From Pseudomonadales bacterium (GTDB lineage Bacteria > Pseudomonadota > Gammaproteobacteria > Pseudomonadales > Pseudohongiellaceae), in contig JALEHB010000111.1 of NCBI GenBank assembly GCA_022763285.1, positions 1 through 55,022 of the forward strand: a DNA stretch of 55,022 bases. The letters are read 5' to 3'. Positions 26,962 through 36,601 of this stretch are shown in pieces. A model generated the notes under the pieces. The model did no database searches and had not been told where the DNA came from. It worked only from the letters and a program-made list of their open reading frames with translations. The first letter of the stretch is position 1, and every line of letters starts with the position of its first letter. Position numbers and translations under genes: made by a program.

Positions 26962-27942
26962 TTATTCGAGAATATCGACTTCGCTTAGCATGCGCTGCAC
27001 CAGGGAGGCGCCGGTATGGCCATCCTCATCGCTTACCGCGCGCAGGCGATGCTCCACCACTGCCGGCAGGATGGTCTGCACATCTTCAGGAATCACATGA
27101 TTGCGACCGCACATCAGGGCCCAGGTCTTAGCGGCGCGCATCAGCGCCAGACTGCCGCGGGGAGAAAGGCCAAAATGAAACTCATCCTTGCCGCGGGTAA
27201 AGGCAATCAGCCTTTGCACATAGTCCAGCAACGAACCACTGGCGGTGATGGTGGCGGACTGACGCCGAAATTCAGTGACGTCTTCAACCTGAAGACACTG
27301 TTTGACGTTTTCCACCTTGTCCCATTCCGTATCCATTTCCAGCAATTCCCGCTCGGCCCGCTGATCCGGATAGCCGAGCCGCAGACGCATCAGAAAGCGG
27401 TCCAGTTGTGACTCCGGCAAGGGATAGGTACCGGCCAGATTGACCGGGTTCTGGGTGGCAATCACGAAAAACGGCTCCGGCAGTTTACGGGTCTCCCCTT
27501 CTACCGTGACCTGACGTTCTTCCATGGCCTCCAGCAGGGCGCTCTGGGTTTTCGGTGTGCTGCGGTTGATCTCATCGGCCAGCACCACCTGATTGAAAAT
27601 GGGGCCGGGATGAAAACTGAACTGACTGGTATTCTGGTCAAAAATGGAGATGCCCAGAATATCCGCCGGCAACAGGTCACTGGTAAACTGCACCCGGTTG
27701 TAATCCAGACCCAGGGCACGTGCCAGGGCATAGGACAGCGTGGTCTTGCCCATGCCGGGCAAGTCTTCCACCAGCAAATGCCCCCCGGAAAACAGACAGC
27801 AAAGTGCCAGACGAATCTGGTGCTCCTTGCCCAGCAAGGCCTGACTGATTTCTGTCACGGCGGCTTGCACCTGCTCGGAGTATTTATTCTCCACCAGTTC
27901 TGAACGGGTATCGGATTGCTTGTCGAGATTCAGGGAAAACAT
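26962..27942 (-). CDS. MoxR-family AAA+ ATPase (second copy)
   Basis: This 326-residue AAA+ protein has Walker A EDLPGMGKT, Walker B VVLADEINR, sensor 1 FVIATQNPVNLAGTYPLPESQ, and SPRGSLALMRAAK. The pattern is that of the MoxR class that pairs with DUF58 and transglutaminase proteins. It differs from the first MoxR (Walker A EGAPGLAKT), so each appears to have its own partners. It is the first gene of the MoxR-DUF58-TgpA unit, 24 bases upstream of purF on the same strand. Confidence 0.92.
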   Translation of the reverse strand: MFSLNLDKQSDTRSELVENKYSEQVQAAVTEISQALLGKEHQIRLALCCLFSGGHLLVEDLPGMGKTTLSYALARALGLDYNRVQFTSDLLPADILGISIFDQNTSQFSFHPGPIFNQVVLADEINRSTPKTQSALLEAMEERQVTVEGETRKLPEPFFVIATQNPVNLAGTYPLPESQLDRFLMRLRLGYPDQRAERELLEMDTEWDKVENVKQCLQVEDVTEFRRQSATITASGSLLDYVQRLIAFTRGKDEFHFGLSPRGSLALMRAAKTWALMCGRNHVIPEDVQTILPAVVEHRLRAVSDEDGHTGASLVQRMLSEVDILE

Positions 27943-27965
27943 CGCCGGAAACGAGACTCCTTGCT

Positions 27966-29501
27966 TCAGCTATCGCCTGACAGATCGGCCACCAGATTCT
28001 GCTGCTTGGTGGTGCCTTCATGGCCTTTCTTGGATTTCTTGGCGGCATCGTTGCGGGCAGCTTCCAGGCGGCGAAGATACATTTCATCCACATCGCCGGT
28101 AATATACTGACCGTTAAAAACCGCCGATTCAAAATCGCGGATTTGCGGATTACCTTCGGAACAGGCTGCCACCAGGTCTTCCAGATCCTGATACAGCAAC
28201 CAGTCGGCACCGATCAGCTCTTCCACTTCTTCATCGCTGCGCCCGCCAGCAATCAACTCCGAGGCGGCTGGCATATCGATACCGTAGACATTGGGATAAC
28301 GCACCGCGGGTGCAGCCGAGGCAAAATAGACCTTGTTGGCACCGGCGTCCCGGGCCATCTGGATGATCTGTTTGCAGGTGGTGCCGCGGACAATGGAATC
28401 ATCCACCAGCAGCACGTTCTTGTCCTTGAATTCCAACTCGATGGCATTCAGCTTTTGCCGCACCGACTTTCGACGCTGGCTCTGGCCCGGCATGATAAAG
28501 GTCCGGCCAATATAACGATTCTTGACGAAGCCTTCCCGGAATTTGACCCCCAGGGCATTGGCCATTTCCAGGGCCGAGGTGCGGCTGGTATCGGGAATGG
28601 GAATGACTACATCAATATCATGATCGGGTCGCTCCCGCAGCAACTTGGCCGCCAGCTTCTCCCCCATTCGCATCCGCGCCTTGTAGACAGAAATTTCGTC
28701 CATGAGAGAGTCTGGCCGGGCGAAATAAACATGTTCGAAAATGCAGGGGGCGTGGACACCGGGCTCACAACAGATCTTGGTATGCAGATTGCCATTAATA
28801 TCGATATAGACAGCCTCTCCTGGCGCCACGTCTCTTTCTATTTCAAATCCCTGGGCATTCAGTGCCACACTCTCTGAGGCAATCATATATTCCTTGCCTG
28901 CCTCGGTCTCACGGCTGCCAAACACCAGGGGTCGAATCCCGTTGCGATCCCGGAAGCCAACAATCCCGTAGCCGGTAATCATCACCACCACTGCATAACC
29001 ACCCCGACAGCGGCCATGCAGACCGCTCACGGCGGTAAAAATATCTTCAGCCTGGGGCTGAATCTTGCCCAGCCGCTGCAACTCATGGGCGAACACATTG
29101 AGCATCACTTCCGAGTCTGAATCGGTATTCATATGCCGCAAATCCTCATTGAAGAGATCGCGGCTCAGCTCGGCAGCATTGGTGAGGTTGCCGTTATGGG
29201 CCAGGGACAGACCGTAGGGTGAATTGACATAGAATGGCTGGGCCAGCGCCGGACTGGAAGAACCCGCCGTGGGATAGCGCACATGGCCGATTCCCATATT
29301 GCCGGTGAGGCGGCGCATATGGCGGGTGCGAAACACATCCTTGACCAGGCCATTGTCTTTGCGCAGATTCAGCTTGCCGTTATCGCAGGTCATGATGCCG
29401 GCGGCATCCTGGCCCCGGTGCTGCAAAACTGTCAGGGTGTCATACAGGCTGAGGCCTACATCCTGACCTGGTTGCGCGACGATTCCGACCAATCCACACA
29501 T
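27966..29501 (-). CDS. purF: Amidophosphoribosyltransferase
   Basis: PurF makes 5-phosphoribosylamine from PRPP and glutamine, the committed step of purine synthesis. The 511-residue product starts MCGLVGIV, so Cys2 becomes the N-terminal nucleophile after methionine removal. The glutamine amidotransferase domain is followed by a PRTase domain with the PRPP loop [18 protein letters not shown] lies 6 bases before the ATG. The cvpA-purF order is the classical arrangement, at 29 bases distance. The C-terminal tail is lysine/alanine-rich. Confidence 0.97.
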   Translation of the reverse strand: MCGLVGIVAQPGQDVGLSLYDTLTVLQHRGQDAAGIMTCDNGKLNLRKDNGLVKDVFRTRHMRRLTGNMGIGHVRYPTAGSSSPALAQPFYVNSPYGLSLAHNGNLTNAAELSRDLFNEDLRHMNTDSDSEVMLNVFAHELQRLGKIQPQAEDIFTAVSGLHGRCRGGYAVVVMITGYGIVGFRDRNGIRPLVFGSRETEAGKEYMIASESVALNAQGFEIERDVAPGEAVYIDINGNLHTKICCEPGVHAPCIFEHVYFARPDSLMDEISVYKARMRMGEKLAAKLLRERPDHDIDVVIPIPDTSRTSALEMANALGVKFREGFVKNRYIGRTFIMPGQSQRRKSVRQKLNAIELEFKDKNVLLVDDSIVRGTTCKQIIQMARDAGANKVYFASAAPAVRYPNVYGIDMPAASELIAGGRSDEEVEELIGADWLLYQDLEDLVAACSEGNPQIRDFESAVFNGQYITGDVDEMYLRRLEAARNDAAKKSKKGHEGTTKQQNLVADLSGDS

Positions 29502-29530
29502 AGTTTGCTCCGCTGGGCTAATTAAGCAAT

Positions 29531-30016
29531 TCAGACACTGGGGTTCACACCGGCCAGGTCTTCGATAAACAGTCGTGACCAGTCAATCAGCGACATCCCG
29601 TAGGGGATCAGGGCTGATTCCTGCCACAGGGGACTCTCCGAGACGAACACACTGGTGATAAACAGGATAACCAGCACGATAATCACACCCCTGGCGATCC
29701 CGAACACGCCACCGGCGAGTCTGTCGACGAGTTTCAATCCGGTCACCGTCAGCAGTTTCGCCATCAGGTGATTGATCAGGGTGCCGGTCATCATGACCAG
29801 CACAAAAATAATGGCAAAGGCGGTGACGTAGCGCGCCCCGCTGCTTTCAATCATGCCCGCCAGTGAATTGGACAGAGGCTCACTGTATACCCGGGCCACC
29901 AGTAAAGCTGCGATCCAGGTCAACAATGACAGCACTTCCTTGATCAGGCCGCGCCATAATCCGAACAGGCAGGATATCAACGTAACACTGATAATGGCGG
30001 CGTCAACAGCATTCAT
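29531..30016 (-). CDS. cvpA: CvpA-family inner-membrane protein
   Basis: The 161-residue protein has four hydrophobic helices: [50 protein letters not shown] and [18 protein letters not shown]. This is the CvpA fold, named for colicin V production and implicated in envelope stress and growth. The glycine/arginine-rich loop [13 protein letters not shown] is characteristic. It lies directly before purF, as in most gammaproteobacteria. Confidence 0.93.
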   Translation of the reverse strand: MNAVDAAIISVTLISCLFGLWRGLIKEVLSLLTWIAALLVARVYSEPLSNSLAGMIESSGARYVTAFAIIFVLVMMTGTLINHLMAKLLTVTGLKLVDRLAGGVFGIARGVIIVLVILFITSVFVSESPLWQESALIPYGMSLIDWSRLFIEDLAGVNPSV

Positions 30017-30041
30017 AAGTCAGATTCCGTTGCCTGTGCCG

Positions 30042-30644
30042 TCAAAGTGATTCGATCTCGTAGCGCACGATCATGCCATTGAGCTGAAAGCGATCCTGCA
30101 ATTCCTGCTGGAACTGCTCGACCCGGCCGCGCTCCAGCCAGGGGCCGACAAAAACCGCCGTCATGGTGCTTTCATTGGCAGTGATAAGCCGGCTATAGGC
30201 CTTGTACTCGGCCTCCAGCAGGCGATTCAGCAGATTTTCGGCATTGGCCGCATTGGCAAAGGTTCCAAGCCGCACCGACCAGCCCTGGGGCAGACCGTTC
30301 TCATCCAGTGATGGCACTTCCCGCTGAAACGTCGACTCGGACTCCACTACGGCCACTTCTCCAGCTTCCTGCAGGCTTTCTTCAAGCGTTTCCTCCGCAG
30401 CCTGCTCAGCCTCGGCCTCCGGGCTACTGTCGCTCTCACCCAGAAGCGCTGTTTCCTCAATCTGAATCTGCGGCCGTGAGGGCTGCGGCTCAGGCAGAAT
30501 GGGCACCTCAGGGGCTGGCGGGATACGGCTGGTGACCGAGGGCTGATAGCTGCCCTGGCCGTCGAAAATAATCGGCAGAAAAATAAGCCCCAGTGCCAGC
30601 AGTACGATGGTGCCGACAATGCGCTGTTTGGTAGCCTGCTTCAA
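30042..30644 (-). CDS. SPOR-domain membrane protein (DedD-like)
   Basis: The 200-residue protein has a short basic N-terminus, one membrane helix (about 10-28, IVGTIVLLALGLIFLPIIF), an acidic/proline-rich periplasmic linker (30-112) and a C-terminal SPOR domain (about 119-200, WSVRLGTFANAANAENLL). SPOR domains bind denuded peptidoglycan at the division site. Its position between folC and cvpA matches dedD. No ATG or GTG exists in frame upstream; the start is TTG with AGGAAA about 9 bases before it. Confidence 0.88.
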   Translation of the reverse strand: MKQATKQRIVGTIVLLALGLIFLPIIFDGQGSYQPSVTSRIPPAPEVPILPEPQPSRPQIQIEETALLGESDSSPEAEAEQAAEETLEESLQEAGEVAVVESESTFQREVPSLDENGLPQGWSVRLGTFANAANAENLLNRLLEAEYKAYSRLITANESTMTAVFVGPWLERGRVEQFQQELQDRFQLNGMIVRYEIESL

Positions 30645-30760
30645 ACTGGCTGTTTCCTGTTGTGAATGCGCCGCAGCCTGCGCGGCTTCGCTATGACTTG
30701 GATCCGGGTCAGTGACACCTGTGCCTTGCTCCCGGCAGCAAGCTGCCGTGAATAAACCAT

Positions 30761-32068
30761 TTAATCCTGCTTGCCAGACTCGCGGCTGTTCTGGCGCAGA
30801 GCTGCCACTGTATAGAAAGAGCCCGTCACCAGCACCGTATCGTCACTGTCCGTGGCCTCCAGAGCGGCATCCAGGGCCTTTGCGGCGCTGTCAAAGGCCT
30901 GCACCGGCCGATCCAGCACCGCAGTGACCCGCTGTGACGCCTCACTTGCAGGCATACAGCGGGGCTCATCGACCTGCGCAATATACCAGATGTCCACCTC
31001 TGATTGTAATGAACTGGCAATGCCTTCTATATCTTTATCTGCCATCACTGCCAGTACCACAGCGATCTGGCCGCGAATTCTGCCGGATTCCCGCAGGCCC
31101 CGTAATTGCTGGGCCAGATGCCCTGCCGCGGCAGGATTATGGGCCACATCAAACAGCAAGGTCCGGTCTCCATCCCGGGACTGACGCCATTCACAGCGGC
31201 CGGGGACCGTCAGACTGCCCAGGGCCTCGGGTAATGGCGGTAATTCCATACCCAGGCACAACAGCGCCTGCAAGGAGGCAGCGATACTGGCCGGGTGCAG
31301 ATTCAGGGCTGGCAGAGGCCGCTCAAGCCCCCGGCCCTGGCTATCCACGCCGCGAAACCGCCAAGACCGGGCTGCCTCTGCACTGACACAGGAAAATTCG
31401 CGATTAATCAGGTACAAAGGCGCCTGTAGCTGCTCTGCCAGCGCCGGAATAGCCGCCGGCACCTCACTATCGGCGCAGACTACCGGCTTGCCGGGGCGCA
31501 TGATACCGGCCTTTTCCCCTGCTATCTGTTCCCGGGTCGAGCCCAGCCAGTCCATGTGGTCGAGACTGATACTGGTGATTACCGCCACATCGGCATCGAT
31601 GATATTGACCGCATCCAGGCGACCGCCCAGGCCCACTTCCAGTATGGCCAGGTCCAGTTCAGCGTCACGAAAGAGACTGAGCGCGGCCAGAGTGGCAAAC
31701 TCGAAATAGCTCAGCAGGGTCTCTCCCCGGGCCGCATCAATTGCCGCGAGGGCCGCAATAAGGCGCTCATCGGCGACTTCTTCCCCCTGCAGGCGAATGC
31801 GCTCATTGAATCTGTGAATATGGGGGGAGGTATAGCTGCCATGGCGCAGTTTTGACGCCGCAGCCAGTCGCTCAAGACTGGCCACACAACTGCCTTTGCC
31901 ATTGCTGCCAGCCACGGTAATAACCTGCCTGGCTATGGGGCCCGCGCCCATTGCAGCCCAGACTTTGCCTACCCTCTCCAGCCCCAACTCAATGCTTCGG
32001 GGATTGACGAGAGCAATGTAGTCAAGCCAGGCATCGAGGTCCGCACCGGGTCCGGGCGCGGCACTCAT
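30761..32068 (-). CDS. folC: Dihydrofolate synthase / folylpolyglutamate synthase
   Basis: FolC attaches glutamate to dihydropteroate and to folates, the last steps of folate cofactor synthesis. The 435-residue protein has the P-loop TVAGSNGKGSCVASLE, GGRLDAVNIIDADVAVITSISLDHMDWLG and LFDVAHNPAAAGHLAQQL, all Mur-ligase-like features. The start overlaps the accD stop as TGATG, implying coupling. The 116-base gap to the next gene holds a short GC stem (30733-30748) without a T-run. Confidence 0.96.
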   Translation of the reverse strand: MSAAPGPGADLDAWLDYIALVNPRSIELGLERVGKVWAAMGAGPIARQVITVAGSNGKGSCVASLERLAAASKLRHGSYTSPHIHRFNERIRLQGEEVADERLIAALAAIDAARGETLLSYFEFATLAALSLFRDAELDLAILEVGLGGRLDAVNIIDADVAVITSISLDHMDWLGSTREQIAGEKAGIMRPGKPVVCADSEVPAAIPALAEQLQAPLYLINREFSCVSAEAARSWRFRGVDSQGRGLERPLPALNLHPASIAASLQALLCLGMELPPLPEALGSLTVPGRCEWRQSRDGDRTLLFDVAHNPAAAGHLAQQLRGLRESGRIRGQIAVVLAVMADKDIEGIASSLQSEVDIWYIAQVDEPRCMPASEASQRVTAVLDRPVQAFDSAAKALDAALEATDSDDTVLVTGSFYTVAALRQNSRESGKQD

Positions 32069-32937
32069 CAGCTTGCGTTGCGCCTTTGCCAGGTGAGTTT
32101 GGTCAGCAGCGAGGCGATGCGATCGCGCATATCACGGCGATGCACAATCATGTCGATGGCACCATGTTCCAGCAGGAATTCGCTGCGCTGAAACCCTTCC
32201 GGCAGCTTCACCCGCACGGTCTGGCGAATCACGTCAGGTCCGGTGAAACCCACCAGAGCATTGGGCTCGGCAATATTGATATCACCCAGCATGGCCAGAC
32301 TGGCGGAAACACCGCCATAGACCGGGTCCACCAGTACCGAAATAAAAGGCAAGCCGTTCTGCCGCAGTCGCTCCAGCGCGGCGGAGGTCTTCGCCATCTG
32401 CATCAGAGAGATCAACGCCTCCTGCATGCGGGCACCACCACTGGTGGAAAAGCACACCAGGGGCAGGCCCTGGCCGATACAGGTTTTTACCGCCTGCACA
32501 AATTTCTCGCCCACAACGGCACCCATGGAACCGCCAATGAAACCGAATTCAAAGGCTGCAACCACCACCGGCACCTCATTGACAGTGCCCTTGATGACAA
32601 TCAGGGCATCTTTCTCGCCGGTTGCCTTCTGGGCTGCACTGAGCCGGTCCTTGTAACGTTTCAGGTCCTTGAACTTGAGCAGATCCACCGGCTCCATGTC
32701 ATCACAGAGCTCTTCCTGCCCTTCGCTATCCAGAAACAGCTCCAGGCGCCGACGCGCCGAAATACGCAAATGGTGATCGCATTTGGGGCAGACGTCATGA
32801 TTTTCGGCCAGAGATTTCTGGTACAGCATGGCGTCACAGCGCGGACACTTCTTCCACACGCCCTGTGGTACAGAGCTCCGTTTACTTTCCCCACTCGATG
32901 TGGAAATGGAGGGTAGGATCTTGTCTATCCAGCTCAA
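32068..32937 (-). CDS. accD: Acetyl-CoA carboxylase carboxyltransferase subunit beta
   Basis: AccD is half of the carboxyltransferase that makes malonyl-CoA for fatty acid synthesis, working with AccA, AccB and AccC encoded elsewhere. The N-terminal zinc ribbon is seen as Cys31/Cys34 (CPRC) and Cys50/Cys53 (CPKC). The catalytic core has [35 protein letters not shown] and [15 protein letters not shown]. The start is TTG at 32937 with AAGGGA 7 bases upstream; no ATG precedes the conserved [11 protein letters not shown] opening. It lies 32 bases after trpA and is coupled to folC. Confidence 0.96.
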   Translation of the reverse strand: MSWIDKILPSISTSSGESKRSSVPQGVWKKCPRCDAMLYQKSLAENHDVCPKCDHHLRISARRRLELFLDSEGQEELCDDMEPVDLLKFKDLKRYKDRLSAAQKATGEKDALIVIKGTVNEVPVVVAAFEFGFIGGSMGAVVGEKFVQAVKTCIGQGLPLVCFSTSGGARMQEALISLMQMAKTSAALERLRQNGLPFISVLVDPVYGGVSASLAMLGDINIAEPNALVGFTGPDVIRQTVRVKLPEGFQRSEFLLEHGAIDMIVHRRDMRDRIASLLTKLTWQRRNAS

Positions 32938-32969
32938 ATCTAAATCCCTTACTAATCAATAGGATGTGC

Positions 32970-33788
32970 TTATTCTAGGGTATCAAGGGCCTGTCTTGCC
33001 AGTGCTATCAGCGAACAGATGTCCTCAACTTGCGCGGCCTCCGGCACAGCGTCTGCCGACAGCCCGGCAATGCGCTCCACCAGGGCGCTGCCGATAATCA
33101 CCCCATCGGAAATAGCGCCCATGGCCCGGGCGCTGTCGGCATCCTTGATGCCAAAGCCGATGACAATGGGCAGGTCAGTCATGCTGCGCAGGGCCTGAAT
33201 ACGCTCGGCAATAAGGTCGCTGTCGCTCAGAGCCGCTCCGGTGACCCCCTTCAGAGACACGTAATACAGATAACCACTGCAGTGCTCGACAATGGATTGG
33301 GCTCGCTTGTCGGTGGTGGTGGGTGCCACCAGGTAAATGGTTTCCAGACCAGCCGCTCGCAGGGCCTGGTGCAGACCGGCGGATTCTGCTGGCGGCATAT
33401 CCACCACCAGCACGCCATCGACCCCCACTTGCCTGGCCTTGTCGCTGAATGCCTCGTAACCCATGATCTCGATGGGATTCAGATAGCCCATCAGGACCAC
33501 TGCGGTATCACTGTTATCGGCGCGAAAGCGGGCCACCAGTTCCAGACTGTCAGTCAATGTGGTTTTGGACTTCAGGGCCCGTTCCACACCGCGCTGAATC
33601 ACCGGCCCGTCAGAGGCCGGGTCACTGAAGGGAATGCCCAGTTCAATGACATCGGCACCGGCTGCAGCCAGACCATGCATCAGGGCCAGGCTGGCCTCGA
33701 CATTGGGATCCCCTGCCACCAGGTAGGGAATCAGTAACTTGCGCTTTTGCTGTGCCGCGGATGCGGCGATTTCCTGCAAGCGACCCAT
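32970..33788 (-). CDS. trpA: Tryptophan synthase alpha subunit
   Basis: TrpA cleaves indole-3-glycerol phosphate and passes indole to TrpB through a tunnel. The 272-residue TIM barrel carries the catalytic Glu49 and Asp60 in DVIELGIPFSDPASDGP at the same numbers as in E. coli, plus YLVAPTTTDKR and the phosphate-binding GFGIKDADSA. It lies 16 bases after trpB and 32 bases before accD. Confidence 0.97.
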   Translation of the reverse strand: MGRLQEIAASAAQQKRKLLIPYLVAGDPNVEASLALMHGLAAAGADVIELGIPFSDPASDGPVIQRGVERALKSKTTLTDSLELVARFRADNSDTAVVLMGYLNPIEIMGYEAFSDKARQVGVDGVLVVDMPPAESAGLHQALRAAGLETIYLVAPTTTDKRAQSIVEHCSGYLYYVSLKGVTGAALSDSDLIAERIQALRSMTDLPIVIGFGIKDADSARAMGAISDGVIIGSALVERIAGLSADAVPEAAQVEDICSLIALARQALDTLE

Positions 33789-33804
33789 GGCTTGTGCCTC
33801 CCTG

Positions 33805-35025
33805 CTAGAGCTTGATGCCTTCCAGGCGTGCTACGGTTTCGATGTCCTTGTCGCCGCGCCCGGACAGGTTGATAACAATGGACTGGTCCGGCTTCATGTC
33901 GGCCGCCAGCTTCATGGCATAAGCCACGGCATGACTGGACTCCAGCGCCGGAATAATGCCCTCGAGTCGGGTGAGCTGATGAAAGGCCTGCATCGCCTCG
34001 CTATCGGTCGCCGCCACATAATTCACGCGCTTGAGGTCCTTCAACCAGGCATGCTCCGGACCCACGCCAGGATAATCCAGACCCGCCGACACCGAGTGGG
34101 TTTCCAGAATCTGGCCAGCCTCATCGCTCATCAGATAGGTGCGATTGCCGTGCAAGACGCCCGGCTTGCCGGCACTGAGGGGTGCGGCATGCTCACCGGT
34201 TTCAAGGCCATTGCCTCCGGCTTCCACACCATACATGGCTACTTCACTGTCTGACAGAAAGGGATGAAACAGGCCAATGGCATTGGAGCCGCCACCGACA
34301 CAAGCCACCAGGGCATCCGGCAGGCGACCGATCTGTGCCAGGGACTGCTCCCTGGCCTCACGACCAATCACGCACTGAAAATCCCGCACCAATTGCGGAT
34401 AGGGATGGGGTCCGGCCACGGTACCGATGATGTAATAGGTATTGTCGACATTGGTGGCCCAATCGCGCAGGGCCTCATTCATGGCATCCTTCAGGGTGCG
34501 CGAGCCCGAATCCACGGCGATGACATTGGCCCCCAACAGCTTCATGCGGTAAACATTGGGTGCCTGTCGCTCTACATCTTCGGCCCCCATATAGACATGA
34601 CATTCCAGGCCCAGGCGCGCCGCGACTGTGGCACTGGCCACGCCATGCTGACCGGCACCGGTTTCGGCGATGATGCGTTTTTTGCCCATGCGCTTGGCCA
34701 GCAATGCCTGACCGATGGTGTTATTCACCTTGTGGGCGCCGGTGTGATTGAGGTCCTCGCGTTTGAGCCAGATCTGCGCGCCCTTGCTGGCAGCAGTCAG
34801 ACGTTCGGCGAAATACAAAGGTGACGGACGCCCCACATAATGTTTGAGTTCATAGTTGAACTCATCCCAGAAGGCCTTGTCAGCGGACAATTCCTTATAA
34901 ACCTCGGCCAGTTCTTCTACTGCATCGATCAGGGTTTCACCGACAAAAATGCCGCCATAGGGACCAAAATGCCCACTGGCATCGGGACCATCAAAACCCT
35001 TGTTTTCAGTCACTGCTTCCGCCAT
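33805..35025 (-). CDS. trpB: Tryptophan synthase beta subunit
   Basis: TrpB is the PLP enzyme that condenses indole and serine to tryptophan. The PLP-binding lysine is in HTGAHKVNN (about Lys99), the phosphate-binding stretch is [10 protein letters not shown], and [16 protein letters not shown] matches the family. The ATG at 35025 is set by a perfect AAGGAG 6 bases upstream (35032-35037); a TTG at 35040 in frame overlaps that site and is rejected. 406 residues is normal. Its start overlaps the trpF end by 20 bases. Confidence 0.97.
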   Translation of the reverse strand: MAEAVTENKGFDGPDASGHFGPYGGIFVGETLIDAVEELAEVYKELSADKAFWDEFNYELKHYVGRPSPLYFAERLTAASKGAQIWLKREDLNHTGAHKVNNTIGQALLAKRMGKKRIIAETGAGQHGVASATVAARLGLECHVYMGAEDVERQAPNVYRMKLLGANVIAVDSGSRTLKDAMNEALRDWATNVDNTYYIIGTVAGPHPYPQLVRDFQCVIGREAREQSLAQIGRLPDALVACVGGGSNAIGLFHPFLSDSEVAMYGVEAGGNGLETGEHAAPLSAGKPGVLHGNRTYLMSDEAGQILETHSVSAGLDYPGVGPEHAWLKDLKRVNYVAATDSEAMQAFHQLTRLEGIIPALESSHAVAYAMKLAADMKPDQSIVINLSGRGDKDIETVARLEGIKL

Positions 35026-35647
35026 TTCTAGCTCCTTCAATAAACTGTCTCAGTTTATCTGCATTCTTGATACCCGGCGCAGACTCAACGCCGGAACTGA
35101 CATCAAGCCCGAAGGGCCTGACCTGCTCGACGGCCTGCTGCACATTATCGACATTGAGGCCGCCCGCCAGTACTACGTCATGCTGGCTGGCATCGACCAG
35201 TTGCCGAGCCAGATTCCAGTCAAATGTTTTTCCTGTGCCACCTGCTACCTTTTTGTCATAACTGTCCAGCAACAGGTATTCGGCGCGCGGATAGCTGTTC
35301 AGTTCTGCCGCCGCATCCCGGTCCGCTCCGACCCGGATCGCCTTCATATAGGGAGTGACAAAAGAGGCGCAGAACTCATCGTCTTCGTCGCCATGAAATT
35401 GCAGACAATCGATGCGCCCGGTTTCCAGTGCCGCCTCCACTTCCTCACGTTCCGGATTCACAAACAGACCTACCCGGGTCACACTGGCCGGCACATTGGC
35501 AAAGATCTCGGCCAGTTGCGCCGGCTTTACCGCCCGGGAACTCGGCGCATACATGACCGCGCCCAGGGCATTGGCGCCCAGGGCAATCGCGGCATCGGCA
35601 TCCTCACAACGGGTGATGCCACAAATTTTTATCCAGAGTTTTGACAA
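35006..35647 (-). CDS. trpF: Phosphoribosylanthranilate isomerase
   Basis: TrpF converts phosphoribosylanthranilate to CdRP in tryptophan synthesis. The core begins [16 protein letters not shown] and continues with [29 protein letters not shown] and [11 protein letters not shown]. The frame is open to 35779, but that extension overlaps truA and is proline/serine-rich. No ATG exists near the conserved start; TTG at 35647 gives [13 protein letters not shown] (213 residues), the usual family beginning, though without a clear ribosome site. As in pseudomonads, trpF stands alone from trpC; trpB and trpA follow. Confidence 0.93.
   Translation of the reverse strand: MSKLWIKICGITRCEDADAAIALGANALGAVMYAPSSRAVKPAQLAEIFANVPASVTRVGLFVNPEREEVEAALETGRIDCLQFHGDEDDEFCASFVTPYMKAIRVGADRDAAAELNSYPRAEYLLLDSYDKKVAGGTGKTFDWNLARQLVDASQHDVVLAGGLNVDNVQQAVEQVRPFGLDVSSGVESAPGIKNADKLRQFIEGARNGGSSD
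35032..35037 (-). promoter_or_regulatory. Shine-Dalgarno sequence that decides the trpB start
   Basis: AAGGAG on the minus strand lies 6 bases before the ATG at 35025 and inside the trpF 3' end. It rules out the in-frame TTG at 35040, which would sit upstream of it. Confidence 0.85.
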
Positions 35648-35715
35648 GGCGGGCTTACTGATCTGAAGTGAGACAATTCTAACATTGAACGGGCAGCGGC
35701 GACCATGCTCTCGGC

Positions 35716-36573
35716 TCAGGGAGTCTGGTCCTGATCCTGATTCAGCGGCGGCAAGCCCGCCAGCATCGGCGGCAGCCACAGGCTTGGCGGCAATTGCTCC
35801 TGCGGATAGCCCACTCCGGCCAGATAGAGACCATCTGCCGGGGCAGCAATGCCGGACTGGCGCCGGTCGGCTGCAGCGATCAACTCGGCCATCCAGCCCG
35901 CTGGCCGCTTGCCCTGCCCCACCTCCAGCATACTGCCCACCAGATTGCGTACCATATGCTGCAAAAAGGCATTGGCCTGCACATCAAACACCAGATAATC
36001 CCCCTGCTCGAACCAGCGCGCATGGTGGATATTGCGAAACGGACTGCGAGATTGGCAACCAGCGGCCCGAAAGGCGGAGAAATCCTGCTCACCGGGCAGA
36101 CAAGCGGCCGCGGCATTGAGTGCCGCCACATCCAGTTCACCACGCCAGTGGGTGACTTTGCCCGCCAGAACCGCCGAGGCAAAACGGCGCCGGTGCAGAA
36201 TATAGAAATAGCGTCGGTGCCTGGCGGAGAAACGGGCATGGAAATCCGCTGTCACAGGCTGTGACCACAACACCCGCACCGAAGCCGGTAACAAACTGTT
36301 CACTCCCTGGGTCCAGGCCTTGCCGCCCCGGTCTACCGGGCTGTCGAAATGCACCACCTGGCAAGTGGCATGTACGCCGGCGTCGGTACGTCCGGCGCAG
36401 TGGCTGCTGATGGGACAATCGGCAATCTGGCTCAGAGCCAATTCAAGGGCGCCCTGCACGGTGGCCAATTCGGGGGAGGATTGTTTCTGCCAGCCACTGA
36501 AGGCGCTGCCATCGTACTCCAGCGCCAGCGCTATGCGTGCTGTTGGCGGTGGCGAACGGGAGTCGTCAGTCAC
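35716..36573 (-). CDS. truA: tRNA pseudouridine(38-40) synthase
   Basis: TruA modifies uridines 38-40 in the anticodon arm of many tRNAs. The 285-residue product has RIALALEYDGSAFSGWQKQ, the catalytic aspartate in CAGRTDAGVHATCQVVHF (Asp64), and QHMVRNLVGSMLEVGQGK near the C-terminus. The start is GTG at 36573 with no ATG option before the conserved part. A short proline-rich N-terminal stretch precedes it, as in related species. It lies 28 bases downstream of fimV. Confidence 0.95.
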   Translation of the reverse strand: MTDDSRSPPPTARIALALEYDGSAFSGWQKQSSPELATVQGALELALSQIADCPISSHCAGRTDAGVHATCQVVHFDSPVDRGGKAWTQGVNSLLPASVRVLWSQPVTADFHARFSARHRRYFYILHRRRFASAVLAGKVTHWRGELDVAALNAAAACLPGEQDFSAFRAAGCQSRSPFRNIHHARWFEQGDYLVFDVQANAFLQHMVRNLVGSMLEVGQGKRPAGWMAELIAAADRRQSGIAAPADGLYLAGVGYPQEQLPPSLWLPPMLAGLPPLNQDQDQTP

Positions 36574-36601
36574 GGTGGCAAAGTGCGGGATTGATCAGGG
36601 A

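Noticed and set aside
30733-30748. CGGCAGC-AA-GCTGCCG stem between folC and the SPOR gene
   Set aside because: The loop is only two bases and no T-run follows on either strand.
35648-35779. N-terminal extension of trpF
   Set aside because: It overlaps the truA 3' end and its serine/glycine-rich sequence is unlike TrpF, which begins near the TTG at 35647.
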